Assembly: GCA_041671425.1 (NCBI GenBank)
Contig: JBAZBO010000045.1
Location: 1-8,074, forward strand
From: JBAZBO01 sp041671425
Lineage (GTDB): Bacteria; Patescibacteriota; WWE3; UBA101185; UBA10185
Direction of reading: 5' to 3'
Length of the DNA: 8,074 nucleotides
The notes beneath the pieces were generated by a model that was given only the letters and a program-made list of their open reading frames with translations, had not been told where the DNA came from and did no database searches. Position numbers and translations under genes: made by a program. This document shows positions 1 to 5,347 of the stretch, in pieces; within the stretch, counting starts at the first letter, position 1; each line of letters starts with the position of its first letter.

Positions 1-156
1 CACAAGGTCAGGAGTATTATCAGAACTTCCGTCATCCACTACCAACACTTCAAAGGATTCGGTAAAAGAGGGCATGAAAGCCATCACCTGGGTCAGGGTC
101 GAGGTGATCTTGTCGGATTCGTTAAACGCAGGAATGACAACAGAAAACTCAATCAT
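1..156 (-). CDS. Family 2 glycosyltransferase, N-terminal fragment (cut by window edge)
   Basis: Only the first 52 codons are present; the gene runs off the left edge. The translation begins MIEFSVVIPAFNES and reaches LVVDDGSSDNT, the two opening motifs of a GT-A fold family 2 glycosyltransferase. The VVDD acidic pair binds the nucleotide of the sugar donor. The donor and acceptor cannot be told from this fragment. The start is well supported: ATG at 156-154 overlaps the TGA of the upstream glycosyltransferase in an ATGA arrangement, and a GGAGG Shine-Dalgarno lies 8 bases before it, inside the end of that gene. It is the fourth gene of the envelope operon and likely works on the same glycan pathway, perhaps as another polyprenol-phosphate sugar synthase; that role is inference. 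Confidence 0.88.
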   Translation of the reverse strand, partial: MIEFSVVIPAFNESDKITSTLTQVMAFMPSFTESFEVLVVDDGSSDNTPDLV

Positions 157-1274
157 TTTTTGTTCCTCCATATCAATCTACTATAGACAGTGAAATTCCA
201 GATCAGCCCTATTATAACTCCAACAACAAAGGCCACGTTAAAGATGATGAAATTATCCTCAAAGGTCCTCACGGTCCAAGAGATAAGCCAGCTTCTGAAA
301 ATAATAGGCAGGTATGAGGAGACAACATAGACAGCAAAGCCGACAAGTCTCTTGGCAGTACCACTCACCTGTTTCCTGTCACTAAAAGACCAGAAGTTAT
401 TGAGAAGATAAGTTGTGACCATGGCTATGAAACCTGAAACAAGGCTGGCTAGAGTAGAAGTTAGTGGCCCCAACCTGAGTATATTAGCCAAGATACTATC
501 CACAGCAAAACCTATGGAACCAACCACCAGGAATTTGAAAAAGTTCTTGTTCTCGTTATATCTTATTGTGAACACAACTTTAAGGGAGTCCGTAAGGTTA
601 TTCGACTCCATCTTTGATGTGCCTCTATCCCTAAGACCAAACTCTATGGGAATCTCTTTTATCCTGGCGCCCAATTTATGCATTCTGTATAAAAGCTCTA
701 TCTTATATGCGAATCCTTTGCTAATTATGTTGTCCAAATCCAGTTTATCGGCAAATCCCCTGACTCTGGATGCTTTATAGCCTGTGGTGAAATCTTTCAC
801 ATTAAAGATCCCTAACACTAGTTTGGAAACAAAACTCCCGCCCCAACTAAAAAGCTTCCTGTACAAAGCCCATTCTTGAGGAATAGACCCGCCTTTCACA
901 AACCTGGAGCCAATAACATAGTCATAGCCATTGTCTATCTCATCCAAAAGTCTTTTTATATCTTTTGGATCATGCTGGAAGTCTGCATCCATTTCTATCA
1001 ATGCTTCAGCGCTCATTTCTTTGATGGCATGTTTGAACCCATACGCATAGGCAGCACCCAAACCAGCCTTCTTCTTTTCCAAAAGTAAATGGACAAAGGG
1101 GTAAGTCTTCTCAAAACTTTTAACCAAATCTCCTGTACCATCGGGAGAGTTTCCATCCACCACTAAAACATGACAATTGTGGTTTATCTTTTTGAATTCA
1201 TCGGCCAGAACAGGTACCAACCTTCTCACATTCTCAATCTCATTGTATGTAGGGACAACAATAACGATCTTCAT
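153..1274 (-). CDS. Polyprenol-phosphate mannosyltransferase-like GT2 fused to GtrA membrane domain
   Basis: This 373-residue protein has two domains. Residues 1-235 are a DPM1-like family 2 glycosyltransferase, with VVPTYNE (6-12), DGNSPDGT (40-47), the metal-binding DAD in EMDADFQHDP (94-103) and IGSRF (121-125). Such enzymes move mannose (or another hexose) from a nucleotide sugar to a polyprenol phosphate on the cytoplasmic face of the membrane. Residues 245-368 form a GtrA-type domain of four membrane helices (about 246-266, 272-292, 308-328, 343-365), including FLVVGSIGFAVD and the LLNNFWSF motif; GtrA proteins are thought to help flip or anchor the lipid-linked sugar. The family motif is usually DDNSPDGT, and here the second Asp is Gly41. 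The start overlaps the previous gene's TGA in ATGA, and no clear SD is visible, so translation probably depends on coupling. Which sugar is transferred is not certain. Confidence 0.9.
   Translation of the reverse strand: MKIVIVVPTYNEIENVRRLVPVLADEFKKINHNCHVLVVDGNSPDGTGDLVKSFEKTYPFVHLLLEKKKAGLGAAYAYGFKHAIKEMSAEALIEMDADFQHDPKDIKRLLDEIDNGYDYVIGSRFVKGGSIPQEWALYRKLFSWGGSFVSKLVLGIFNVKDFTTGYKASRVRGFADKLDLDNIISKGFAYKIELLYRMHKLGARIKEIPIEFGLRDRGTSKMESNNLTDSLKVVFTIRYNENKNFFKFLVVGSIGFAVDSILANILRLGPLTSTLASLVSGFIAMVTTYLLNNFWSFSDRKQVSGTAKRLVGFAVYVVSSYLPIIFRSWLISWTVRTFEDNFIIFNVAFVVGVIIGLIWNFTVYSRLIWRNKK
165..169 (-). promoter_or_regulatory. Shine-Dalgarno GGAGG for the partial GT2 gene
   Basis: On the minus strand GGAGG sits 8 bases before the ATG at 156-154, inside the last codons of the upstream gene. 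It fixes the start of the partial glycosyltransferase. It also shows that genes inside the operon can use SD-led initiation even though several first genes in this window appear leaderless. Confidence 0.7.
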
Positions 1275-1525
1275 ATACTAAGGGCAAAGTACAGCATCAA
1301 AAAGGCTAGTATACCAAACAACAGATATTCCATAACAATTTCCTTTGTGAGCCTATCTTCAAAGGCATGATGAATAACACCCCATGCAACGTAAAAAAGA
1401 GCTCCGAATGCCCCCACCATCAGCTGAATGGGCCTATCAAACCTGAAATAGATCAAGAACCCTACAATCAGAGCAAGGCCAAGAAACAAGACTGCATAAT
1501 GTGTAAGATGATCATCTCGATCCAT
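1271..1525 (-). CDS. Small three-helix membrane protein of unknown function
   Basis: I do not recognise a named family. The 84-residue protein has a short charged N-terminus (MDRDDHLTHY) and three hydrophobic segments at about 10-27, 33-52 and 63-83. The second ends in a WGVIHH motif followed by an acidic/basic loop (FEDRLTKEIVMEY). The paired histidines and the nearby Glu/Tyr are the most distinctive polar residues and may be functional. Its ATG immediately follows the TAA of the CAP-domain gene, and a GGAAGGA-type SD lies about 8 bases upstream. Its TGA overlaps the start of the GtrA-fusion gene. Sitting between a CAP protein and a lipid-sugar synthase, it is probably an accessory membrane component of the envelope pathway; that is inference from position only. 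Confidence 0.8.
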   Translation of the reverse strand: MDRDDHLTHYAVLFLGLALIVGFLIYFRFDRPIQLMVGAFGALFYVAWGVIHHAFEDRLTKEIVMEYLLFGILAFLMLYFALSI

Positions 1526-2494
1526 TTATAAAATCCTTCCTGGTGCAACTGCAAACCACACCCCCACAAAAGCCATGATCAAAAAGGCAATATGAGCAAG
1601 GGTATGCCCTGTAACCTTCTTTATCCCAAACTTCTTGGAAAACCAGATATCAAGACCCAGCAGGCTGACTAGAAATCCTCCAAATACAATGTTTACTGAT
1701 CGCACTGCACTGGAAACATCTATAGCAGGCTGCACGTTGTCTGCAGGTACTTCTGCCAAAGTTCTTTCTTCAGAAACAGCAGGTTCTTCTGGGATCTCAA
1801 CAGACGGGGCCTCCTCCACTACAGGAGCTGGTTTCTCAGGGGCTGAGGCAGTGTATGTAGGTGTCCTAACTTTTCCAAACATCTGAACCACCAACGTCGT
1901 CTCATAGCCATCGAGCACTCCATTCACAACTGCAAACCCCACTTCGTTATAGTTCTTACTCAATAAGTTCTCCCTATGAGAAGGGGAGTTGTACCAAGCT
2001 CTTACTACCTCATCAGAATCATCAAAGTTCTTGGCCAGATTCTCACCCGCATATGAATAATCATAGTTTTGCGCAAGGATGAAGTCCCATGGCTCTTTCC
2101 CATCGGGTGCGACGTGTGCCCAATAGCCTTTCGCAAACATATCTTTAGCTTTTTCTTCCGCTGCCTCAGATAAGGCTGAGTTTATTTTTAGCTCAGACAG
2201 TCCTGCTTTACCTCTCTCCTTATTGGTAGAACTAAGAAGCTCACCAATGTGGATATTTGAGGCATACCCCAAAACCCCAGGCTTAATAAATGGAATGAGT
2301 TTAAACAACCCGAAAATAAGTGTCAGAACTATAAAGTATATGAGAACTGCCTGTGTAGAGAGCAGCTTGGACCTAGTCTTAGTATCAGGGTCGGGAATGA
2401 AATGATGTATGAAACCGTATTTTTGTATAGCTCTAGAATCACCACGCCAATCTTCTACCAGATTTTTAGAGTCATAGGGCATGCTCGGAAGCAT
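1526..2494 (-). CDS. Membrane-anchored CAP-domain (SCP/YkwD-like) protein
   Basis: With the start at 2494 the product has 322 residues. A cytoplasmic N-terminus of about 45 residues is followed by a membrane helix (about 47-70), then a CAP domain (about 86-208). CAP signatures are WAHVAPDG (125-132, His127), GENLA (150-154, Glu151) and AWYNSPSHRENLL (166-178, His173), which supply the usual His/Glu cavity residues. A Pro/Glu/Ala-rich linker (about 217-252) follows, then two more helices (about 266-283 and 296-316). The CAP domain is therefore predicted to lie outside the membrane. Bacterial CAP proteins are poorly understood; surface adhesion, lipid binding or wall-related roles have been proposed. 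The open frame continues up to 2812, but that extension lies over the terminator and the oppositely framed gene at 2584-2973. ATG at 2494 sits 7 bases after a TATAAT; ATG at 2482 is the alternative start, giving 318 residues. Confidence 0.9.
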   Translation of the reverse strand: MLPSMPYDSKNLVEDWRGDSRAIQKYGFIHHFIPDPDTKTRSKLLSTQAVLIYFIVLTLIFGLFKLIPFIKPGVLGYASNIHIGELLSSTNKERGKAGLSELKINSALSEAAEEKAKDMFAKGYWAHVAPDGKEPWDFILAQNYDYSYAGENLAKNFDDSDEVVRAWYNSPSHRENLLSKNYNEVGFAVVNGVLDGYETTLVVQMFGKVRTPTYTASAPEKPAPVVEEAPSVEIPEEPAVSEERTLAEVPADNVQPAIDVSSAVRSVNIVFGGFLVSLLGLDIWFSKKFGIKKVTGHTLAHIAFLIMAFVGVWFAVAPGRIL

Positions 2495-2501
2495 ATGTAA
2501 A

Positions 2502-2531
2502 ATTATAGTGGAAATAAAAAGATATCGCCAA
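2502..2531 (-). promoter_or_regulatory. Sigma70-like promoter of the envelope operon
   Basis: On the minus strand TTGGCG (2531-2526) is followed after 18 bases by a perfect TATAAT (2507-2502). Seven bases separate the -10 from the ATG at 2494, so transcription should begin at or next to the A of the start codon, giving a leaderless mRNA. The -35 lies within the stem of the terminator of the upstream gene. Assignment rests on consensus match and spacing. Confidence 0.65.
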
Positions 2532-2572
2532 CCGCAGATGTGTTTGGGGGGAACACACACTACGGTTGGCGA
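2512..2572 (-). terminator. Intrinsic terminator of the GC-rich membrane-protein gene
   Basis: A perfect 10-base inverted repeat (2525-2534 with 2563-2572; TCGCCAACCG / CGGTTGGCGA) encloses a second pairing of TGTGTT (2539-2544) with AACACA (2552-2557) around a seven-base loop, TGGGGGG in plus-strand sense. Read on the minus strand, the hairpin is followed by ATATCTTTTTATTT, a U-rich tract. It starts 11 bases after the TGA of the 129-residue protein gene. The inner and outer stems are separated by a 4x5 internal loop. Confidence 0.75.
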
Positions 2573-2583
2573 CTCGGGCCTGG

Positions 2584-2973
2584 TCAGTTTGCGAGGGCTT
2601 TCTGCCACATCTGAACGGCTATTCCCGCACCGATGATGAACAGAAAGAACAACGCGCCCCAATACCATCCCCTGAAGACTGCTGCACCTTTGCTGCCCTG
2701 AACCAAGAAGATGTACAGGCCCATCATCACTGGGGTGTTGACGAGAGCCCATATCACAGGCAGCATCAACGGGTGAAAGACCTTGCGGACAGTGTTGATG
2801 TCCACCGCCCAAACCATTGCGAACGATCCCACCATGATCGCAATGACACCCAGCACTTTACCCGCCCACGATGGGAGAGCTGCAAAAAGTCCTGCTGCCC
2901 CCCACCCGGAGTCCCAAATAGCCCAAACGATTGCCGATAAGGCGACCAAGGCTCCAACCGCTAACCTGAACAT
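2584..2973 (-). CDS. Four-helix membrane protein of unknown function, GC-rich
   Basis: The family is not recognised. The 129-residue product is almost entirely hydrophobic and Trp-rich, with four predicted helices at about 4-20, 37-58, 69-92 and 101-124. Short polar stretches include VDINTVRKVFHP (57-68) and QGSKGAAVFRG (93-103). There is no obvious signal-peptide cleavage site, catalytic motif or metal-binding motif. The gene is about 55% GC by hand count, against about 40% in the adjacent speD gene. It uses codons such as GCG, TCG, CTG, GTC and ATC more freely than its neighbours. It has a strong promoter, an SD of GGAGGGAG and its own terminator, so it is a single-gene transcription unit that is probably well expressed. 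The GC shift could reflect recent acquisition or selection for high expression. The overlapping minus-strand frame that extends the CAP gene upstream is a shadow. Confidence 0.8.
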   Translation of the reverse strand: MFRLAVGALVALSAIVWAIWDSGWGAAGLFAALPSWAGKVLGVIAIMVGSFAMVWAVDINTVRKVFHPLMLPVIWALVNTPVMMGLYIFLVQGSKGAAVFRGWYWGALFFLFIIGAGIAVQMWQKALAN

Positions 2974-2975
2974 AT

Positions 2976-2983
2976 CTCCCTCC
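2976..2983 (-). promoter_or_regulatory. Strong Shine-Dalgarno (GGAGGGAG) fixing the start at 2973
   Basis: GGAGG at 2983-2979 lies 5 bases before the ATG at 2973-2971, a near-ideal spacing. This leader of about 30 bases contrasts with the apparently leaderless starts of other first genes here. Confidence 0.75.
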
Positions 2984-3009
2984 GCTGTTTTGGTCTCGAA
3001 TCTTCCAAG

Positions 3010-3038
3010 ATTTTATCAGACTTATAGTAATAAAGCAA
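3010..3038 (-). promoter_or_regulatory. Extended -10 promoter of the GC-rich membrane-protein gene
   Basis: On the minus strand TTGCTT (3038-3033), a 17-base spacer and TAAAAT (3015-3010) preceded by TGA form an extended -10 promoter (TGnTAAAAT). The expected start of transcription is near 3003, giving a leader of about 30 bases. A small palindrome, AATCTT-CC-AAGATT (2999-3012), overlaps the -10 and start site and could be an operator or a small 5' hairpin. Confidence 0.55.
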
Positions 3039-3050
3039 AAGAGTCTGCAG

Positions 3051-3080
3051 TTGTCAAAATACGTTGATATGGTGTATAAT
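3051..3080 (+). promoter_or_regulatory. Sigma70-like promoter of the speD-like gene
   Basis: TTGTCA (3051-3056), an 18-base spacer and a perfect TATAAT (3075-3080) precede the ATG at 3088 by 7 bases, which predicts a leaderless transcript. It runs divergently from the promoter at 3010-3038, so the two genes share a compact control region with back-to-back -35 elements. Confidence 0.65.
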
Positions 3081-3087
3081 TGCCGGG

Positions 3088-3507
3088 ATGAAGCCGAGGA
3101 AAACAGTAAAATTTGGAGAACATATAATATTTGACGCCTATGGTTGTTCCTTTGAGAAACTGAACAGCATGGAGTTTTGCTATGATGTGATGCTTAAGTT
3201 GTGCGACATTGCTGGTATGAATAGAATTGGGGAACCATACGTTGTAAGAGCAGATGGAAACGAAACTCTAGGTGGAAAAGATCCAGGTGGATATAGTGGG
3301 TTCCTAGTTATACAAGAGTCTCATATAAGCATTCACACTTTTGCTAAGAGGGGGTTCGTTACGGTAGATGTCTACTCATGTAAACCATTTGCAGGTGAGA
3401 ATACAAACGAAATAGTAGATTTTCTTATAGATTCTTTTGAGGCGCAGGACTACGACATCATAAAACTAAATAGGGGGCTGAAATACCCTTCAAAGAATAT
3501 TTACTAG
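3088..3507 (+). CDS. speD: S-adenosylmethionine decarboxylase (SpeD)-family pyruvoyl enzyme, possibly altered substrate
   Basis: This 139-residue protein has the class 1B SpeD layout: GEHIIFDAYGC near the N-terminus, then VIQESHISIHTF, then VDVYSC. The self-cleavage pair is Glu77-Ser78, where Ser78 becomes the pyruvoyl group. His83 (processing) and Cys98 (catalytic) have the spacing known from the Thermotoga maritima enzyme (S63, H68, C83). Canonical SpeD makes decarboxylated AdoMet for spermidine synthesis. Here positions expected to contact AdoMet differ: the family FxPxG is KDPGG (Lys64 for Phe49) and HTWPE is HTFAK (Lys87 for Glu72). There are also extra residues before the cleavage site (about 50-63). 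SpeD homologues that decarboxylate ornithine or arginine are known in bacteria, so the substrate is uncertain. No spermidine synthase is adjacent. The start at 3088 fits the promoter; an in-frame TTG at 3064 lies upstream of the -10. The symbol denotes family, not proven reaction. Confidence 0.88.
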   Translation: MKPRKTVKFGEHIIFDAYGCSFEKLNSMEFCYDVMLKLCDIAGMNRIGEPYVVRADGNETLGGKDPGGYSGFLVIQESHISIHTFAKRGFVTVDVYSCKPFAGENTNEIVDFLIDSFEAQDYDIIKLNRGLKYPSKNIY

Positions 3508-3509
3508 AC

Positions 3510-3538
3510 ACAAAATCAGAGGTTTTGTTTGAAACAAA
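3510..3538. other. Weak overlapping hairpins between convergent genes
   Basis: The 45-base gap between the speD-like gene and the DUF2156 gene holds ACAAAA (3510-3515) pairing with TTTTGT (3523-3528), and TTTGTT (3524-3529) pairing with AACAAA (3533-3538). The two share an arm, so only one can form at a time. They are A/T-rich with short U tracts and may act as a weak bidirectional terminator. Confidence 0.35.
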
Positions 3539-3552
3539 TTGGCGTTAGTGTT

Positions 3553-4473
3553 TTATTTCTCGGTTATGGTGTGCTTTTTTAGAAATTCAATTGGTCTCCA
3601 AGAGTCTTTTGCCTTGCGTAAGCCCTCAATCCCAAGATCTTGCTCATAATTCAAGAACTTGCAGCCCCGCCTAGAAAGCTCCTTGGCAGACTCATACTCT
3701 AGTAACTGAAATATTCCTGGATATTTAATATTACATTTTCTGAAGTGAGCTATTGCAACGTCTGAGTCAACAACTTCATTTACAGAAAAGGCTAGTAACT
3801 CCTCTTCAAGGAACACTCCAAGTGCTATCAAACCGGGCAAATGCTCCGAATAGTCCAACATACGGCGTATCGCAATAGCTTCATGCTCGGCATCGGCACC
3901 TTTTCCAGATTTGTTATGCATCCACACATTAAATAAGTCCATTATCTTCTTTTGGATAGTTGAATCTCCAAGATCCAAAACCTTAGTACTGTGTTCACCA
4001 ATTCTTCGCCTAAACCTATTTATCATATTTCTCTGGGTTTCAAAATCCTTACCACCAAGAGTTGCTAGATTTGAGATTGAAAATATGTAATCAAAATTAT
4101 CCCTATCTAACTCAACCTTGTACTTATTTGACACTTCCTCTAGACCTTCACCAAAATTATCTTCCGGTACCAACTTCAGAACTGGTTCCATTTTGTTTCT
4201 CTTCGATAATTCGAACAATATCCTGATTGTATCTTCAACTTTTTCCTTACCAAAGAAGGTATAGAAGGGGTCCCCAGTAATGTAGTCATGGAACTTCAGC
4301 ACCAGATTGCCATTTATAGTTGCAACTTCTGCAGTATCGTCAGTGTTATAGACCCACAGACTTGTAAAGTGGAAGTCGGAAAAACACCTTTGACCTTTAA
4401 AAAATCCCAAAAAGAACTCTCGATCAGATATATCCAGCTTTTTAAATCTAGGAGTATCCCAAGTAGTTGACAT
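3553..4473 (-). CDS. DUF2156 / LPG-synthase C-terminal-like protein (soluble)
   Basis: This 306-residue protein has no membrane helix. The first half (about 8-140) and second half (about 150-300) resemble the paired GNAT-like folds of DUF2156, the catalytic domain of lysyl-phosphatidylglycerol synthase (MprF). Recognisable family features are GGKDFETQRNMINRFRRR (about 140-157) and NYEQDLGIEGLRKAKDSWRP near the C-terminus, the most conserved block of the family. MprF enzymes move an amino acid from aminoacyl-tRNA to a membrane lipid, but stand-alone soluble DUF2156 proteins like this one lack the flippase part and their acceptor is largely unknown. No partner gene is adjacent on the same strand, and I see no convincing promoter upstream. 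The start at 4473 is the best N-terminal choice (MSTTWDTPRFKKLDI). It lies inside the promoter of the divergent membrane-protein gene. Confidence 0.85.
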   Translation of the reverse strand: MSTTWDTPRFKKLDISDREFFLGFFKGQRCFSDFHFTSLWVYNTDDTAEVATINGNLVLKFHDYITGDPFYTFFGKEKVEDTIRILFELSKRNKMEPVLKLVPEDNFGEGLEEVSNKYKVELDRDNFDYIFSISNLATLGGKDFETQRNMINRFRRRIGEHSTKVLDLGDSTIQKKIMDLFNVWMHNKSGKGADAEHEAIAIRRMLDYSEHLPGLIALGVFLEEELLAFSVNEVVDSDVAIAHFRKCNIKYPGIFQLLEYESAKELSRRGCKFLNYEQDLGIEGLRKAKDSWRPIEFLKKHTITEK

Positions 4474-4496
4474 ATGTGGGCAATAAATAATATCAT
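4467..4496 (+). promoter_or_regulatory. Sigma70-like promoter of the sensor operon
   Basis: A perfect TTGACA (4467-4472), an 18-base spacer and TATCAT (4491-4496) precede the ATG at 4511. Predicted transcription starts near 4503, leaving a leader of only about 7 bases with no good SD. The -35 overlaps the first codons of the DUF2156 gene on the other strand. Confidence 0.6.
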
Positions 4497-4510
4497 AATG
4501 CCACCTGAGA

Positions 4511-5347
4511 ATGGATATGACTGAACGAGTATCTCACAACTTATACAGAAGCTTAGTTATTTCGATGTTTACCATTTTCTCTGCGTTTTGGCTTTACACT
4601 TATTTCTTCACCAAGGAACAAAGCGACGCGTATACTCTCTTTACAAACACTTATGGCGTCTTTGCCTTGATTGGGGGATTATTCGGCATATTTGCTGCCA
4701 GAAAATGGGGGGGGTTTAAAAGTTATCTCGGAAAGGCAATCCTCATGCTTTCCTTCGGCCTATTGTTTCAAGAGATCGGGCAATTGTTTTACATGTACTA
4801 TATTTATGTGGCACACATAGAAGTGCCATACCCCTCACTTGGTGATGTTGGGTTCTTTGGTAGCGTTCTATTCTACATATATGCCTCATTTCTTCTTTCA
4901 AAAGTGGCTGGGGCAGATTTCTCACTAAAGGAACACCTAAGTTCAAAAGTCGAAGCAATTATTATACCGTTAATCATATTGTTTCTTTCGTACTTCTTTT
5001 TCCTAAGAGGAAATACAGTAGAACTATCCCAGCCAATAAAGACAGTTCTGGACTTTGGATACCCTTTGTTCCAATCAGTGTACGTTTCTATTGCGTTAGT
5101 TACTTACAGAGTCTTGAGATTCACTCAGGGAGGGATGATCAGGAAGGATATATTGCTTCTTTTGGTTGCCCTCTTTATGCAATACCTTAGTGATTTTACT
5201 TTCTTGTACAAAACTAGTAGGGGGACTTGGGTGGCTGGAGGAATAAATGACTACATGTACCTAGTCTCTTATTGTCTTATGACACTAGCCATAATGCGAC
5301 TTGATGGTTTCTTAAATAAGGCGAAAGCAGGAAAAGAAAATGCTTGA
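4511..5347 (+). CDS. Eight-helix membrane protein resembling a sensor input domain
   Basis: This 278-residue protein is predicted to have eight membrane helices, at about 13-33, 47-63, 74-99, 111-132, 149-166, 180-202, 212-232 and 246-266. The loop motif VPYPSLGDVGFF (105-116) resembles the PYPSxAD motif seen in membrane input domains fused to GGDEF or histidine kinase modules. Here no output domain follows: the protein ends shortly after the last helix with a basic tail (NKAKAGKENA). A soluble PAS-kinase is encoded two genes downstream, so this could be the sensing half of a split receptor; that is inference. ATG at 4511 follows the promoter closely, and a second ATG two codons on (4517) is also possible. 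A run of eight G at 4707-4714 lies in codons 66-68. The stop overlaps the next gene by 8 bases. Confidence 0.8.
   Translation: MDMTERVSHNLYRSLVISMFTIFSAFWLYTYFFTKEQSDAYTLFTNTYGVFALIGGLFGIFAARKWGGFKSYLGKAILMLSFGLLFQEIGQLFYMYYIYVAHIEVPYPSLGDVGFFGSVLFYIYASFLLSKVAGADFSLKEHLSSKVEAIIIPLIILFLSYFFFLRGNTVELSQPIKTVLDFGYPLFQSVYVSIALVTYRVLRFTQGGMIRKDILLLLVALFMQYLSDFTFLYKTSRGTWVAGGINDYMYLVSYCLMTLAIMRLDGFLNKAKAGKENA
4707..4714 (+). repeat. G8 homopolymer inside the membrane sensor-like gene
   Basis: Codons 66-68 read TGG GGG GGG, giving eight consecutive G bases about 200 bases into the reading frame. A change of one or two G would truncate the protein early. The tract is unusual in a genome of about 40% GC. 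Confidence 0.9.

Noticed and set aside
415..780. Plus-strand 121-codon frame opposite the GtrA-fusion gene
   Set aside because: The minus strand encodes a clear glycosyltransferase-GtrA protein. The plus frame has no recognisable domain or initiation signals.
2525..2572. Inverted repeat as ends of a mobile element or an attachment site
   Set aside because: The arms are only 29-38 bases apart with no transposase or target duplication, and a U tract follows, which fits a terminator.
2495..2812. Long N-terminal extension of the CAP-domain protein up to an ATG at 2812
   Set aside because: The extension reads through the terminator hairpin and overlaps the 2584-2973 gene in another frame on the same strand. 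Its residues are low-complexity Cys/His/Gly/Ser and unlike a protein domain, and a good promoter lies just before the ATG at 2494.
2566..2940. Plus-strand open frame opposite the GC-rich membrane-protein gene
   Set aside because: Its His/Arg/Pro-rich translation has no domain look and no SD or promoter. It arises because the GC-rich opposite strand has few stops.
3064..3087. TTG start giving eight extra residues to the SpeD-like protein
   Set aside because: It lies upstream of the TATAAT at 3075-3080, so it would not be in the transcript, and the family begins close to the ATG at 3088.
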